Shown: piece by piece, positions 45,722 through 55,406 of the stretch | Position numbering within the stretch: the first letter of the stretch is position 1 | How the letters are laid out: the number at the start of each line of letters is the position of its first letter | Assembly (NCBI RefSeq): GCF_018403265.1 | Contig: NZ_BOSI01000003.1 | Location: 484,160 to 548,159, forward strand | DNA length: 64,000 nucleotides | Source: Paenibacillus sp. J31TS4 | GTDB lineage: Bacteria; Bacillota; Bacilli; Paenibacillales; NBRC-103111 | Direction: 5' to 3' | Notes under the pieces: generated by a model | The model's input: only the letters and a program-made list of their open reading frames with translations | Database searches by the model: none | Told to the model about the DNA's origin: nothing | Program-made: the position numbers and the translations under genes

Positions 45722-46444
45722 CTAGTCCTGCTTGTTCGGTGCGGACTGCTTGCTGACGTGGCGGCGTTCCAGCTCCCGCAGCACGTCGTCCAGCGGCACC
45801 TTTTGCTGCCGGAGCAGCACCATCAGGTGGAAGATCAGGTCGCTCGCTTCGCAGCGGAGCTCGGCCGAGTCGTTGTTCTTCGCCCCGATGATGACCTCGG
45901 TCGCTTCCTCGCCGATCTTCTTCAGAATCTTGTCGAGGCCCTTCTCAAACAGATACGTCGTGTAGGCTCCTTCCGGACGCTCCATGTCGCGCTGGGCCAC
46001 GACCGACTCCAGCTGCGAAAGGATGGCGAAACGGTCCTCCCCGACGCCGGAAGCGGCTTGCGCCTGCGTGCTGTCGCGGCCCGGCAGCGCCACCTCGCCG
46101 AAGAAGCAGCTGGCTTTGCCGGTATGGCAAGCCGGACCGGCCGGGTGAACTTTGAGGAGCAGCGTGTCGGCGTCGCAGTCGTACTGCAGCGAGACGACGC
46201 GGAGCACGTTGCCCGAGGTCGCCCCCTTGTGCCACAGTTCGGCGCGGGACCGGCTCCAGAACCATGCCTCCCCGGACTCCACGGTGAGCCGGAACGCTTC
46301 GCGGTTCATATACGCCATCATGAGGACATCCTTGCTGGCCGCATCCTGCACGATGGCAGGCACGAGACCGCTTCCGTCCCAGCGGATGATCTCGCCCACC
46401 GCAGCCGGATTCGTAGAAGCAGCTGTATTAGCAGAATCTGTCAT
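45722..46444 (-). CDS. hisIE: Bifunctional phosphoribosyl-AMP cyclohydrolase / phosphoribosyl-ATP pyrophosphatase HisIE
   Basis: The 240-residue protein joins HisI (about 15 to 125: [52 protein letters not shown] with its zinc ligands) and HisE (about 135 to 230: [31 protein letters not shown]). The HisE part hydrolyses phosphoribosyl-ATP and the HisI part opens the purine ring, steps 2 and 3 of histidine synthesis. It overlaps hisF by four bases (ATGA) and is the last his gene. Confidence 0.97.
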   Translation of the reverse strand: MTDSANTAASTNPAAVGEIIRWDGSGLVPAIVQDAASKDVLMMAYMNREAFRLTVESGEAWFWSRSRAELWHKGATSGNVLRVVSLQYDCDADTLLLKVHPAGPACHTGKASCFFGEVALPGRDSTQAQAASGVGEDRFAILSQLESVVAQRDMERPEGAYTTYLFEKGLDKILKKIGEEATEVIIGAKNNDSAELRCEASDLIFHLMVLLRQQKVPLDDVLRELERRHVSKQSAPNKQD

Positions 46445-47199
46445 CGGATGTCTACCCCTTTCTCTTTCAAATAGCCTTTGACCTCGGCGATAGACAGCTC
46501 CTTGTAATGGAAGATCGTCGCCGCGAGGCCCGCGTCGGCCTTGCCGGCGGTGAAAACGTCGTAGAAATGTTCCGGCGTCCCCGCGCCTCCCGACGCGATG
46601 ACCGGAATGCCGACAGCGTCGGAGACGGCGGCGGTCAGCTTAAGGTCGAAGCCGTCCTTGGTACCGTCGGCGTCCATGCTGGTCAGCAGAAGCTCGCCCG
46701 CGCCCAGTTCCTCGGCCCGCTTCGCCCACTCCAGCGCGCGGATGCCGGTCTCCCGGCGGCCGCCGTGCGTGTAAACCTCCCACTCGCCCCAAGCTTCGTT
46801 ATACTTGGCGTCAATCGCCACAACGATGCATTGAGACCCGAACTTGCGGGCTCCGTCGAGCACGAGGTTCGGCTCGCGGACGGCGGCGGTGTTGATGCCG
46901 ATCTTGTCGGCGCCTGCACGCAGCAGCCGCTTCATGTCGTCCACGCTCGAGATGCCCCCTCCGACCGTGAACGGGATCGTAATCTCGCCGGCCGTTTGCC
47001 GGACGACCTCGATCATTGTCGCGCGACCCTCCACCGAGGCGGAGATGTCGAGGAAGACGAGCTCGTCGGCTCCCTCGCGGTCGTACAGCGCCGCAAGCTC
47101 CACCGGGTCCCCGGCGTCGCGCAGATTGACGAAATTTACCCCTTTGACAACGCGTCCGTCCTTGACGTCCAGACACGGAATGATACGTTTGGCCAGCAT
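46441..47199 (-). CDS. hisF: Imidazole glycerol phosphate synthase subunit HisF
   Basis: The 252-residue barrel starts [23 protein letters not shown], has both catalytic Asp residues (Asp11 in CLDVKDG and Asp130 in IDAKYN), and the phosphate loops [12 protein letters not shown] and [13 protein letters not shown]. These features mark it as HisF and not HisA. With HisH it turns PRFAR and glutamine-derived ammonia into imidazole glycerol phosphate and AICAR. It directly follows hisH by 18 bases; hisA, which usually sits between the two, is missing. Confidence 0.97.
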   Translation of the reverse strand: MLAKRIIPCLDVKDGRVVKGVNFVNLRDAGDPVELAALYDREGADELVFLDISASVEGRATMIEVVRQTAGEITIPFTVGGGISSVDDMKRLLRAGADKIGINTAAVREPNLVLDGARKFGSQCIVVAIDAKYNEAWGEWEVYTHGGRRETGIRALEWAKRAEELGAGELLLTSMDADGTKDGFDLKLTAAVSDAVGIPVIASGGAGTPEHFYDVFTAGKADAGLAATIFHYKELSIAEVKGYLKEKGVDIR

Positions 47200-47217
47200 C
47201 CTGCGCCCCTCCGTTTC

Positions 47218-47835
47218 CTATGCCTGCGGCTTGGTTCCGCACAGCGACAAAAAGTTGGCCAGCAGCCGCATGCCAACGTCCCCGCTCTTCTCCGGGTGGA
47301 ACTGCATGCCGAACACGCGGCCCCGCCCGACGATCGCCGTCACCGGCTGGTAATAGTCCGTAACGGCGAGCAGCACGCTCTCGTCGTCCGGCTTCACATG
47401 GTAGGAATGGACGAAGTAGACGTAGCCTTCCTCCAGTCCCTCGAAAAGCGGGCTGTCCTGGCGGAACGCGAGACGGTTCCAGCCCATATGCGGCACCTTG
47501 TACTCGCCTGCGAACCGCATGGCCCGCCCCGGCAGAATGCCGAGCCCCTCATGCTGCCCGTGCTCCTCGCTCTCGCCGAAGAGCAGCTGCATGCCGAGGC
47601 AGATGCCGAGCAGCGGCTTGCCGGAGGCGGCCGCCTGCCGGACGACATCGGCGAGTCCCGACTCGCTTAACTCGCGCATCGCGTCGCCGAAGGCGCCTAC
47701 ACCGGGGAGGATGACGCCGTCCGCCCCGAGAATGTGGGCCGGATCGCTTGTCACCTCCGCCTCCCAGCCGAGCCGCTCGACCGCTTTGCTCACGCTGTGC
47801 AGGTTGCCCATGCCGTAATCGATAATCGCGATCAT
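47218..47835 (-). CDS. hisH: Imidazole glycerol phosphate synthase subunit HisH (glutaminase)
   Basis: The 205-residue class I amidotransferase has the nucleophile Cys in LLGICLGMQLLF, the YVHFVHSYHV-like stretch, and the His-x-Glu pair in FGMQFHPEKSG. It releases ammonia for HisF. The gene begins three bases after hisB ends. Confidence 0.97.
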   Translation of the reverse strand: MIAIIDYGMGNLHSVSKAVERLGWEAEVTSDPAHILGADGVILPGVGAFGDAMRELSESGLADVVRQAAASGKPLLGICLGMQLLFGESEEHGQHEGLGILPGRAMRFAGEYKVPHMGWNRLAFRQDSPLFEGLEEGYVYFVHSYHVKPDDESVLLAVTDYYQPVTAIVGRGRVFGMQFHPEKSGDVGMRLLANFLSLCGTKPQA

Positions 47836-47838
47836 CGT

Positions 47839-48441
47839 TTACAGCACCCCTTTGGTCGAAGGGACTCCCTGCACGCGCGGATCGATTGAGGTCGCCTCGT
47901 CGAGCGCCCGCCCGAGCGCCTTGAACACGGCTTCGATCATATGGTGCGTATTACGTCCGTAATGGACGATGACATGGAGCGTGATGCGCGCTTCAAGCGC
48001 AAGCTTCCAGAGGAACTCTTCCACGAGCTCCGTCGTGAAGCTTCCCACTTGAGCGGACGGATACTCCGCGCGGTATTCGAAGTGCGGACGGTTGCTGACG
48101 TCGATGACGACCTGCGCCAGCGCCTCGTCCATCGGTACGAAGACGCTCGCGTACCGCTTGATCCCCCGCTTGTCGCCGAGCGCCTCGCGGATGGTCTGCC
48201 CGAGGCAGATGCCGATATCCTCGGTCGTGTGGTGATCGTCGATGTCCACGTCACCGTTCGCTTTCACCTGCAGATCGAATTGGCCGTGCTGCGTGAACAG
48301 GTCGAGCATATGGTTCAGAAACGGCACATCCGTCTCGATGCTGGACTGGCCCGTGCCGTCCAGTGTAAAGGCGAGCTGAATGTCCGTTTCGTTTGTCTTC
48401 CGTTTGACTTCCGCCGCGCGCGGCTTGCTTTGCTCGGTCAT
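47839..48441 (-). CDS. hisB: Imidazoleglycerol-phosphate dehydratase
   Basis: The 200-residue protein has the paired manganese-binding motifs [17 protein letters not shown] and [13 protein letters not shown] in the first half, and the equivalent [22 protein letters not shown] in the second half. It dehydrates imidazole glycerol phosphate. The form is monofunctional, without the phosphatase domain found in enterobacteria. Its ATG overlaps the hisD stop by four bases. Confidence 0.97.
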   Translation of the reverse strand: MTEQSKPRAAEVKRKTNETDIQLAFTLDGTGQSSIETDVPFLNHMLDLFTQHGQFDLQVKANGDVDIDDHHTTEDIGICLGQTIREALGDKRGIKRYASVFVPMDEALAQVVIDVSNRPHFEYRAEYPSAQVGSFTTELVEEFLWKLALEARITLHVIVHYGRNTHHMIEAVFKALGRALDEATSIDPRVQGVPSTKGVL

Positions 48442-49724
48442 GACCGCTTCTCCTCCTTGTCGAGCCGAACCTGGATGGCGCGGGCATGGCCCTGCAGCCC
48501 TTCGTGCTCGGCTAGCGTAATGATTTTGCGCCCGTTGGCAAGCAGCGCTTCCCGGCTGTACGAGATGAGGCTCGACTTCTTGACGAAGTCGTCCAGATTG
48601 AGCGGCGAAGAAAAGCGCGCCGTTCCGTTCGTCGGCAGAATATGGTTCGGCCCGGCAAAATAATCACCGACGGGCTCGGAGCTGTACGGGCCGAGGAACA
48701 TCGCGCCCGCGTTCTCGATCCGTCCGACGAGCCCGAACGGCTCCTCCACGAGCAGCTCGAGATGCTCCGGCGCGAGCCGGTTGACGATGGCGATGCCTTC
48801 GTCCAGATCGGCCACCGTCAGAATCGCGCCGTAATCGTGCAGCGCCTGCTCGGCGATCGCGCGCCGCGGCAGAACGGCCAGCTGCCGGTCCACTTCCTCG
48901 CGCACCCGCTCCGCGAGGCTGGCCGACGGCGTGACGAGCACCGCCGACGCCATCTCGTCGTGCTCGGCCTGCGACAGCAGATCGGCCGCCACGTAGGCGG
49001 GATCGGCCGAATCGTCGGCGAGCACGACGATTTCGCTCGGTCCGGCGATGCTGTCAATGTCGACGGCGCCGAACACGTAGCGCTTCGCAAGCGCGACGTA
49101 GATGTTACCCGGGCCGACGATCTTGTCGACGGGACGAATCGATTCCGTCCCGTAAGCGAGCGCCGCAACCGCCTGGGCGCCGCCTACTCCGTAGATCTCG
49201 GTGATGCCGCATTCGGCGGCGGCCACCAGAATATACGGGTTGATGCCCGGCTCGCCGGCGGTCGCCGGCGGCGTCACCATCGCCACCTCCGGGACGCCCG
49301 CCACGAACGCGGGAATTGCGTTCATCAGGACGGACGAAGGGTAGGCGGCTTTGCCGCCCGGCACGTATAGGCCGACGCGCCGCAGCGGCCGGATCACCTG
49401 GCCGAGCACGGTGCCGTCCGGCTGGGCGTCGAACCATGAGTTGCGCTTTTGCTTTTCATGGAAAGCGCGGATATTCGCCGCTGCTTCCCGCAGCGCCTCC
49501 AAGAAGGCGGCATCCACGTGGTTATAGGCGTCCGCGATTGTCTCCGGGCGGACGCGCAGCTCGCTCAGGCTCACCTTGTCGTGCTGCTCGGTCAGCCGCA
49601 GCAGCGCGGCGTCGCCCTCCCGGCGCACCTGGCCGATGATGTCCTGCACCGCCCGGTTCTGCTCCTCCGTACCGTAATCCGCTTCCCGCTTGATCGAGAA
49701 TGCGCTGGCCGGCATGATGTTCAT
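48438..49724 (-). CDS. hisD: Histidinol dehydrogenase
   Basis: The 428-residue protein has the HisD motifs: [68 protein letters not shown], the zinc-binding [12 protein letters not shown] and the late [14 protein letters not shown]. It oxidises histidinol to histidine in two NAD-dependent steps. GGGGG lies seven bases before the first ATG; the fourth codon is also ATG. It lies 12 bases after hisG. Confidence 0.97.
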   Translation of the reverse strand: MNIMPASAFSIKREADYGTEEQNRAVQDIIGQVRREGDAALLRLTEQHDKVSLSELRVRPETIADAYNHVDAAFLEALREAAANIRAFHEKQKRNSWFDAQPDGTVLGQVIRPLRRVGLYVPGGKAAYPSSVLMNAIPAFVAGVPEVAMVTPPATAGEPGINPYILVAAAECGITEIYGVGGAQAVAALAYGTESIRPVDKIVGPGNIYVALAKRYVFGAVDIDSIAGPSEIVVLADDSADPAYVAADLLSQAEHDEMASAVLVTPSASLAERVREEVDRQLAVLPRRAIAEQALHDYGAILTVADLDEGIAIVNRLAPEHLELLVEEPFGLVGRIENAGAMFLGPYSSEPVGDYFAGPNHILPTNGTARFSSPLNLDDFVKKSSLISYSREALLANGRKIITLAEHEGLQGHARAIQVRLDKEEKRS

Positions 49725-49736
49725 GCTTGTTCCCCC

Positions 49737-50369
49737 TTACTCGCTTCGCGCGACAACCGCCTGCAGCCGGTCGCACACCTGCTGAATCGCTTCGTTCTTC
49801 ATCCGATAGCTGACGCGGTTGGCGATAAGCCGGCTCGTAATGCCGAAGATCTGCTCCAACTCCACCAGCCCGTTCTCCCGCAGCGTCTGCCCCGTCTCTA
49901 CCATATCGACAATCCAGTCGGCCAGGCCGATCAGCGGCGCCAGCTCGATCGAGCCGTTCAGCTTGATGATGTCGACTTGCTGTCCCCGCTCGCGAAAATA
50001 CTGCGAGGCCACGACCGGATATTTGGTCGCCACCTTCGGATTGATCGCCGGCTCGCGGCCCGGCAGGCCGATCACCGACATCCGGCACTTGGCGATCTTC
50101 AGGTCAAGCAGCTCGTAGACGTCGCGGTTCTCTTCCATCAGCACGTCCTTGCCGGCAATGCCGAGATCGACCACGCCATACTCCACATAGGTGGCCACGT
50201 CGACGGGCTTCACCAGGATGAATTCCATCCCCGCTTCCGGGACGGTGATGATCAGCTTCCGGGTCGACTCAAGATCGTCCGGGATTGGATAGCCCGCGTC
50301 CTGCAGCACCCGGATCGCCGATTGGTTGATGCGCCCCTTGGGCATCGCCACTCTCAACAGTTCTTGCAT
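49737..50369 (-). CDS. hisG: ATP phosphoribosyltransferase, short form HisG
   Basis: The 210-residue protein is the short (HisGS) form: [65 protein letters not shown] and the PRPP motif [18 protein letters not shown]. It joins ATP and PRPP, the first step of histidine synthesis. The short form lacks the regulatory domain and needs HisZ, encoded directly upstream. Confidence 0.97.
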   Translation of the reverse strand: MQELLRVAMPKGRINQSAIRVLQDAGYPIPDDLESTRKLIITVPEAGMEFILVKPVDVATYVEYGVVDLGIAGKDVLMEENRDVYELLDLKIAKCRMSVIGLPGREPAINPKVATKYPVVASQYFRERGQQVDIIKLNGSIELAPLIGLADWIVDMVETGQTLRENGLVELEQIFGITSRLIANRVSYRMKNEAIQQVCDRLQAVVARSE

Positions 50370-50389
50370 CGCTTCCGCCTCCTTCCGCG

Positions 50390-51586
50390 TTAGTCAAAGC
50401 TCAGCCATTCTCCATAGAGGCGGCCATCATAGAGATACATGCCGTCCGGTGTGCGCTCCGGCACAGCCGGCTCTCCGTCCGCGAGACGCTTCGTCTCGAC
50501 GCTGCGTCCGGCCTCCGCCCGCAGCTCGGCGGCTTTGGCGAATGCCTCCGCTCTCCGGCTTCCGGTATACACGATCATCGTCCGCCGCCCGGCCCGCTCG
50601 GCCTCCTTGGAGACGATCTCGAGAATGCGGTTCGTCTTCAGCGAGAAACCGGTGGCCGGCGCGGGACGCTCGAACTGGGCCAGCAGGTTGTCGTACCGGC
50701 CACCGCTGACGACCGGGAAGCCGAGGTCCGCGGAGTAGCCTTCGAACGTCATGCCGGTGTAGTAGGAGAAGTCCCCGATCATCGTCAGGTCGATCAGGAC
50801 ATGCTCGCTCACGCCGTAAGCCTTGAGCACCTCCCACACCTCACACAGATGCGCGAGAGCCTCCTGGGCGACAGTGTCGGACGTAGCGGCATGCGCCTGC
50901 CGGCAGATCTCCTCGCCGCCGCGCAGACGCAGGATGCCCTCAAGCCCGGCGCGTACCTTGTCGTCAAGCTCCAGGCTGCGCAGTCCCTGCTTATAGCCGA
51001 CGTGGTCGCGCTTCAGCAGAAATTCCTTCAGCAGCTGCTGCTCGTCTTCCCGCCCCGGCAGGTTCTCGCGGAACAGCCCGTTCAGGAAACCGACATGCCC
51101 AAGCGCCAGCTTGAACGTCTTGACGCCTGCGGCCTGCAGCGAAGCGACAGCGAGCGCGATGACCTCGGCATCGGCCTCCGGCGAGCCATCTCCCACGAGC
51201 TCCAGGCCCGTCTGGAAAAATTCCGATTCCCGTCCGCCCTCCTGCTCGAAAGCCCGGAACACGTTGGAGTGGTAGCACAGGCGCAGCGGGTAGGGCTCCT
51301 CCTTGAGAAGCGACGCGACGACGCGCGCGATCGGCGCCGTCATGTCCGAGCGAAGCACCAGCGTGCGGCCGTTCTGATCGAGCAGCTTGAACAGCTTGCG
51401 CTCCTTCGTCGAGCTGGCGACGCCTACCGTATCGTAGAACTCGATCGTAGGCGTTATGATTTGTCGGTACCCCCAGCGGCTCATGCAGTCGAGCACGCGG
51501 AATTCGATGCCGCGCAGCAAGGAGACTGCCTCCGGGAGGTAATCCTTGACACCGGTCGGTTTTTCGAACACCTTCGGTTTGGACAT
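50390..51586 (-). CDS. hisZ: ATP phosphoribosyltransferase regulatory subunit HisZ
   Basis: The 398-residue protein resembles the catalytic domain of histidyl-tRNA synthetase ([110 protein letters not shown]). The tail (about 320 to 398) differs from a true anticodon-binding domain. HisZ forms the hetero-octamer with short HisG and confers feedback control by histidine. Two consecutive ATG codons occur; 51586 is better spaced from GGGGG. It is the first gene of the operon. Confidence 0.95.
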   Translation of the reverse strand: MSKPKVFEKPTGVKDYLPEAVSLLRGIEFRVLDCMSRWGYRQIITPTIEFYDTVGVASSTKERKLFKLLDQNGRTLVLRSDMTAPIARVVASLLKEEPYPLRLCYHSNVFRAFEQEGGRESEFFQTGLELVGDGSPEADAEVIALAVASLQAAGVKTFKLALGHVGFLNGLFRENLPGREDEQQLLKEFLLKRDHVGYKQGLRSLELDDKVRAGLEGILRLRGGEEICRQAHAATSDTVAQEALAHLCEVWEVLKAYGVSEHVLIDLTMIGDFSYYTGMTFEGYSADLGFPVVSGGRYDNLLAQFERPAPATGFSLKTNRILEIVSKEAERAGRRTMIVYTGSRRAEAFAKAAELRAEAGRSVETKRLADGEPAVPERTPDGMYLYDGRLYGEWLSFD

Positions 51587-51733
51587 CATGATCCCCCTTT
51601 TTCTAATGACTTTCGAGATAAGTGCTATGTGGATCGGGAAAGGAACCCCGCTCATGAAACTAAGTAAAAAACGAATCGCAGCAAGGTTCGCTTTAGTACG
51701 ATAATATGCTACCATGCTAACAAATTAAAGGTA

Positions 51734-51763
51734 ACTATACCACGGAACGGTCCTTTTCGTCAA
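51734..51763 (-). promoter_or_regulatory. Promoter of the his operon
   Basis: TTGACG (51763..51758) and TATAGT (51739..51734) are 18 bases apart on the minus strand. The leader of about 140 bases contains no T-box signature that I can find. Confidence 0.75.
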
Positions 51764-51837
51764 TCGCCGGATAGCTCCCAAAAGGGCGTCGTCCCGGCCC
51801 GCACGCTCTCTCTTTCACCGTGCCGCGGGCACAAAAA

Positions 51838-51880
51838 AACCGGCTCCGGCCGCTTGTCTTCCGCGGTTCCGGGTTCCCGG
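51838..51880 (-). terminator. Terminator after the acetyltransferase gene
   Basis: A GC-rich partly paired hairpin ending CCGGAGCCGG is followed by seven T residues on the minus strand, about 60 bases after the acetyltransferase stop. Confidence 0.75.
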
Positions 51881-51937
51881 CCTTTGCCCTGCTGTCTATT
51901 CTTTGGGCCGCCCTGCTTCGCCCGCCGCTCTGCCCGG

Positions 51938-52447
51938 TTATTCGCTCCCATCCTCCTGGCCGCCTATGCCTTCGCGGATCGTCCGCAGCGGATTGCCGGC
52001 GACGAACGCTCCGGCCGGCACGCTCTTGTGTACGACCGATCCGGCTCCGACAACGGCGTTGTCACCGATCGTCACGCCCGGCAGAATGGTCGTATTCGCG
52101 CCGATCATGACGTTCGAGCCGATGACGACCTTGCCCAGCCGGTATTCCTTGATCAGGTACTCGTGGGCCAGGATGGTGCTGTTGTAGCCAATGATCGTGT
52201 TGTCGCCGACCTCGATCTTTTCCGGAAAGAACACGTCCACCATCACCATAAGCGCGAACGACGTGTGCTTGCCGACCTTCATGCCGAGCACTCGACGGTA
52301 GATCCAGTTTTTGAGGGGCAAGGAGGGCGTGTACCGCGACAGCTGGATGAACATGAAGTTGCGGACCGCCTTCCATTTGCTCACCGTACGGTAAATTTGC
52401 CAAAGAGCGTTCGGCCCTTCGGTCGGATACCGGTCAACCTCTCTCAC
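51938..52447 (-). CDS. Hexapeptide-repeat acyltransferase (YvoF-like)
   Basis: The 169-residue protein has a left-handed beta-helix built from hexapeptide units (IEVGDNTIIGYNSTILAHEYLI, VVIGSNVMIGANTTILPGVTIGDNAVVGAGSVVHKSVPAGAFVAGNPLRTI). Those features, including the His in the loop, match O-acetyltransferases of the maltose/galactoside acetyltransferase group. The N-terminal helix region ends in KLGMKVGKHTSFALMVM-like sequence. It follows ppaX with a four-base ATGA overlap, as yvoF follows ppaX in Bacillus. The acceptor is unknown. Confidence 0.88.
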   Translation of the reverse strand: MREVDRYPTEGPNALWQIYRTVSKWKAVRNFMFIQLSRYTPSLPLKNWIYRRVLGMKVGKHTSFALMVMVDVFFPEKIEVGDNTIIGYNSTILAHEYLIKEYRLGKVVIGSNVMIGANTTILPGVTIGDNAVVGAGSVVHKSVPAGAFVAGNPLRTIREGIGGQEDGSE

Positions 52448-53097
52448 CGGGCGTCCCTCTCGGTGCCGATAATCTCGTACAAATCCCGCATGTCCGTCAA
52501 CAGGAAGTCCGGCTCGAACTGCCGGAGGAATTCCTCTCCCTTGGACGACCAGGCGACGCCCGCCGACCGGACGCCCGCCCGCTTGGCCGCCTGGAGATCG
52601 TACTGGCTGTCCCCGACCATGACGGTCGTCTCCGGCTCGGCTCCCAGCGCTTCGATCGCCTTGAGGATGCCTTCGGGGTCCGGCTTGCCGTTCATCACGT
52701 CGTCCTCGGCCACAATGACGTCCATGTAATTCTCAAGCCCCGCCACCTTCAGGCCCATCTGGGCCGTCCGGCTGATTTTGTTCGTGACGACGCCCATCCG
52801 GATTCCCTGCTCGTGAAGAGCCGCGACGACCTCCCGGACATGGGGAAATTCCCGGACCAGCTCGTCGTGCATCCGCACGTTGTATTCCCGGTATGCTTGG
52901 ACGAGATCTTCGACCTCGGTCCGTCCGGTGAACATGAGCAGCTGCTCCATGAGAGGCAGGCCCATATTCGGAATGATATGATCTCGTGTGAACGGCTCCG
53001 CCGTCTTGCCCTCCAGCACATGCAGGAAAGTGGCGATGATCAGCTCGTTCGTATCGATGAGCGTTCCGTCTAGGTCAAACAATAGGGTGCGAATCAT
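52444..53097 (-). CDS. ppaX: Pyrophosphatase PpaX (HAD superfamily)
   Basis: The 217-residue protein has the HAD motifs: LFDLDGTLIDT (Asp8, Asp10), VVTNKISRTAQMG, GKPDPEG and MVGDSQYDLQAA. In Bacillus, PpaX hydrolyses the pyrophosphate made when HprK/P dephosphorylates P-Ser-HPr. The placement in hprK-lgt-ppaX order supports this. AAGGAGAG lies upstream of the ATG at 53097. It lies 34 bases after lgt and overlaps the acetyltransferase gene by four bases. Confidence 0.93.
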   Translation of the reverse strand: MIRTLLFDLDGTLIDTNELIIATFLHVLEGKTAEPFTRDHIIPNMGLPLMEQLLMFTGRTEVEDLVQAYREYNVRMHDELVREFPHVREVVAALHEQGIRMGVVTNKISRTAQMGLKVAGLENYMDVIVAEDDVMNGKPDPEGILKAIEALGAEPETTVMVGDSQYDLQAAKRAGVRSAGVAWSSKGEEFLRQFEPDFLLTDMRDLYEIIGTERDAR

Positions 53098-53131
53098 CCG
53101 ATCCTCTCCTTCTCTATAGGGCGAGAGCCCG

Positions 53132-54091
53132 TTATTCCGCCGTCCGGGCACTATCCGCCCGGTCTGCGTCGCTGGATGCGCCCGTCGTCTGCTTGCTGGA
53201 CACGATCGGGTCGGAATACCGTACCTCCGCGAGGCCTTTGACTCTACGGTAGACGATCCAGCCGATCGCCGCCAGGATAATCAGCACGCCGAGCAGCTGC
53301 GAGATTCTGACGTTGCCGTACGCCATGCTTCCGGGCTCGAACACAAGCAGCATCGGCGACCAGAGGCCGTCCATCAGCGCGGCGAGCCACGCAGGGCCGT
53401 TGAAGGCGAGGCTGTCCGTCCGCAGTCCTTCAATGAAGAACCGGCCGATCGAATACCAGATGAAATAGCTCGCGAACAGCTCGCCGCTGCGCAGAAACGG
53501 TCTCCGACGCAACCAAAGCAAAAGCAGCAAACCCACGACGTTCCACAGCGATTCGTACAGGAAGGTCGGGTGGTAGAAGACGCCGTCGATGTTCATGCGC
53601 GTCACGATAAAATCCGGAAGATGAAGCGTATTCCGGAGGAAGCTCTCCTCTACGGGGCCTCCGTGCGCCTCCTGGTTGACGAAGTTCCCCCAGCGGCCGA
53701 TCAGCTGGCCGGTGATGAGACCGGGGGCGCAAATGTCCGCAATGCGCAGGAAGGTATAGCCTTTGCGCCGGCAATAGAAATAGGCGGCGATGATCGCGCC
53801 GATCAGTGCGCCATAGATGGCGATGCCGCCATGCCAGATGGCGAACACCTCAAGCAAATTGTCCTTGTAGTCGTCCCACTTGAAGGCGACATAATAGATG
53901 CGGGCGCCGATGATCGCCGACGGCACCCCGATCAGCAGCAGGTCGAGGAAAAAGTCCGGCACCATGCCGAACCGTTTGCCCTCCCGAATCGCCAGCAGGA
54001 GCCCTAGCAGCGCACCGAGACCAAGAATGATGCCGTACCAGCGGACATCGATCGGCCCGATAGAAAAGGCAATGGGATTTTCAAGCGGCAT
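53132..54091 (-). CDS. lgt: Prolipoprotein diacylglyceryl transferase
   Basis: The 319-residue membrane protein has about seven spans and the Lgt signature GRWGNFVNQEAHGGPV, with the conserved HPTFLYESLWN and GRFFIEGLRTDSL motifs. Lgt attaches diacylglycerol to the lipobox Cys of prolipoproteins, for instance the PCYCGC lipoprotein in this window. The C-terminal 25 residues are hydrophilic and variable. GGAGCTAG lies before the ATG. It lies 38 bases after hprK in the same transcript. Confidence 0.97.
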   Translation of the reverse strand: MPLENPIAFSIGPIDVRWYGIILGLGALLGLLLAIREGKRFGMVPDFFLDLLLIGVPSAIIGARIYYVAFKWDDYKDNLLEVFAIWHGGIAIYGALIGAIIAAYFYCRRKGYTFLRIADICAPGLITGQLIGRWGNFVNQEAHGGPVEESFLRNTLHLPDFIVTRMNIDGVFYHPTFLYESLWNVVGLLLLLWLRRRPFLRSGELFASYFIWYSIGRFFIEGLRTDSLAFNGPAWLAALMDGLWSPMLLVFEPGSMAYGNVRISQLLGVLIILAAIGWIVYRRVKGLAEVRYSDPIVSSKQTTGASSDADRADSARTAE

Positions 54092-54129
54092 GCCGCACTA
54101 GCTCCTTTCGATCCCGCTTCGGGCGGGAG

Positions 54130-55068
54130 TTAATCAAGATTGTCCATATCGGCGTTCATCGTCTCGGTCAACCGATTCGTGAATTCATGCGCCGCATTGT
54201 AGCCCATTCGCTTCAACCGGTAGTTCATTGCCGCTACCTCGAGGATGATCGCGAGGTTACGGCCCGGACGGACCGGTATCGTCACGAGCGGGACGTTGGT
54301 GTCGATAATTTTCGTCGTCTCCTCGTCGAGCCCCAGCCGGTCATACTGCTTCTCCTGCTGCCAGGTCTCGAGCTTCGCCACGAGCGAGATCTTCGTGTCG
54401 TTGCGCACGGCCCCGGCTCCGAACAGCGTCATCACGTTAATGATGCCGACCCCGCGGATCTCAAGCAGGTGACGGATCAGCTCTGGCGCGTTGCCAATGA
54501 GGATATTCTCCGCCGTCTGGCGGATCTCGACCGCATCGTCCGCTATGAGGCGATGTCCCCGCTTGACGAGCTCAAGCGCCGTCTCGCTCTTGCCGATGCC
54601 GCTGCCGCCGGTAATCAGCACACCGACTCCGTACACGTCGACCAGAACGCCGTGGATCGTCGTCGACGGCGCCAGCTTGTTCTCGAGCAGGTCGGTCAGC
54701 TTGCTGATGAGCGCCGTCGTCTTCAGCTTGCTCCGCAGCACCGGCGTCTGACGCTCGGTCGCCGCCTTGATCAGCTCGTCCGGCACCGCCAGTCCCCGCG
54801 AGACGCAGACGCACGGCGTTTCTTCCGAGCAGAGTCGGTACATGCGGTCCCAGCGCTCCTCCTCGGGCAGCGTCTGGTAGAACGCTAGCTCGGTCTTGCC
54901 GAGAATCTGCACCCGCTCGTGCGGATGGTAGGTGAAGTAGCCAGCCATCTCTAGACCCGGCCGGTACATGTCCGACACCGTGATGATGCGCTTCAGCCCT
55001 TCTTCTCCGCAGACGACTTCCATATGAAAATGCCGTACCAGGTCCGCGACCTTAATTTTTTTCGGCAC
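54130..55068 (-). CDS. hprK: HPr kinase/phosphorylase
   Basis: The 312-residue protein has the N-terminal MurF-like domain and the C-terminal kinase domain with catalytic His139 ([10 protein letters not shown]), Walker A GGSGIGKS (154 to 161), LIADDAVEI, and the signature [15 protein letters not shown]. It phosphorylates and dephosphorylates Ser46 of HPr and Crh according to fructose bisphosphate and phosphate levels, and so drives catabolite repression. The start is GTG at 55068, with AAGGAG nine bases upstream. It heads hprK-lgt-ppaX-acetyltransferase. Confidence 0.97.
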   Translation of the reverse strand: MPKKIKVADLVRHFHMEVVCGEEGLKRIITVSDMYRPGLEMAGYFTYHPHERVQILGKTELAFYQTLPEEERWDRMYRLCSEETPCVCVSRGLAVPDELIKAATERQTPVLRSKLKTTALISKLTDLLENKLAPSTTIHGVLVDVYGVGVLITGGSGIGKSETALELVKRGHRLIADDAVEIRQTAENILIGNAPELIRHLLEIRGVGIINVMTLFGAGAVRNDTKISLVAKLETWQQEKQYDRLGLDEETTKIIDTNVPLVTIPVRPGRNLAIILEVAAMNYRLKRMGYNAAHEFTNRLTETMNADMDNLD

Positions 55069-55362
55069 AATAGTCCACTCCTTATCCTTCCAATAGACCT
55101 ATCGTATATTAAAGTGCGGCGTGAGCGCAACTGGCAGGGCAAGTGAGTCTCCTCTATCGATGGGCTACCGGCGGCCCGCCGCTCCGACCAAGTTCTGCCG
55201 ATCATTACCGGCTCAATCCCCCGGATGAACAGGTCCGCGTCTTCCCGGCTGGACGGAACCGCGTTCGGCTACCTCCCTATCGGGAGCTGGCTCCTCGCTC
55301 GCCTCGCAGCAGGCTGGCGGGCTTATCAGCCGCCTCTATGGAGCCTATTCCTGTTTTTGCCC
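55069..55362. other. Spacer upstream of hprK
   Basis: No gene is seen. On the minus strand TTGCGC and TATACG, 16 bases apart just before the hprK ribosome binding site, are a candidate promoter. Confidence 0.4.
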
Positions 55363-55394
55363 AGCAAAAAGGCCGGCTTTACGCCGGCCTGCTG
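55363..55394 (-). terminator. Terminator of msmX
   Basis: CAGGCCGGCGT-AAA-GCCGGCCTTTTTGCTG forms a strong stem with a T run, 12 bases after the msmX stop. Confidence 0.93.
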
Positions 55395-55406
55395 ATCCGT
55401 TCGATC

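Noticed and set aside
51587..51733. T-box riboswitch in the his leader
   Set aside because: The leader is only about 140 bases and lacks the AGGGTGGNACCGCG-type T-box sequence and a leader terminator.
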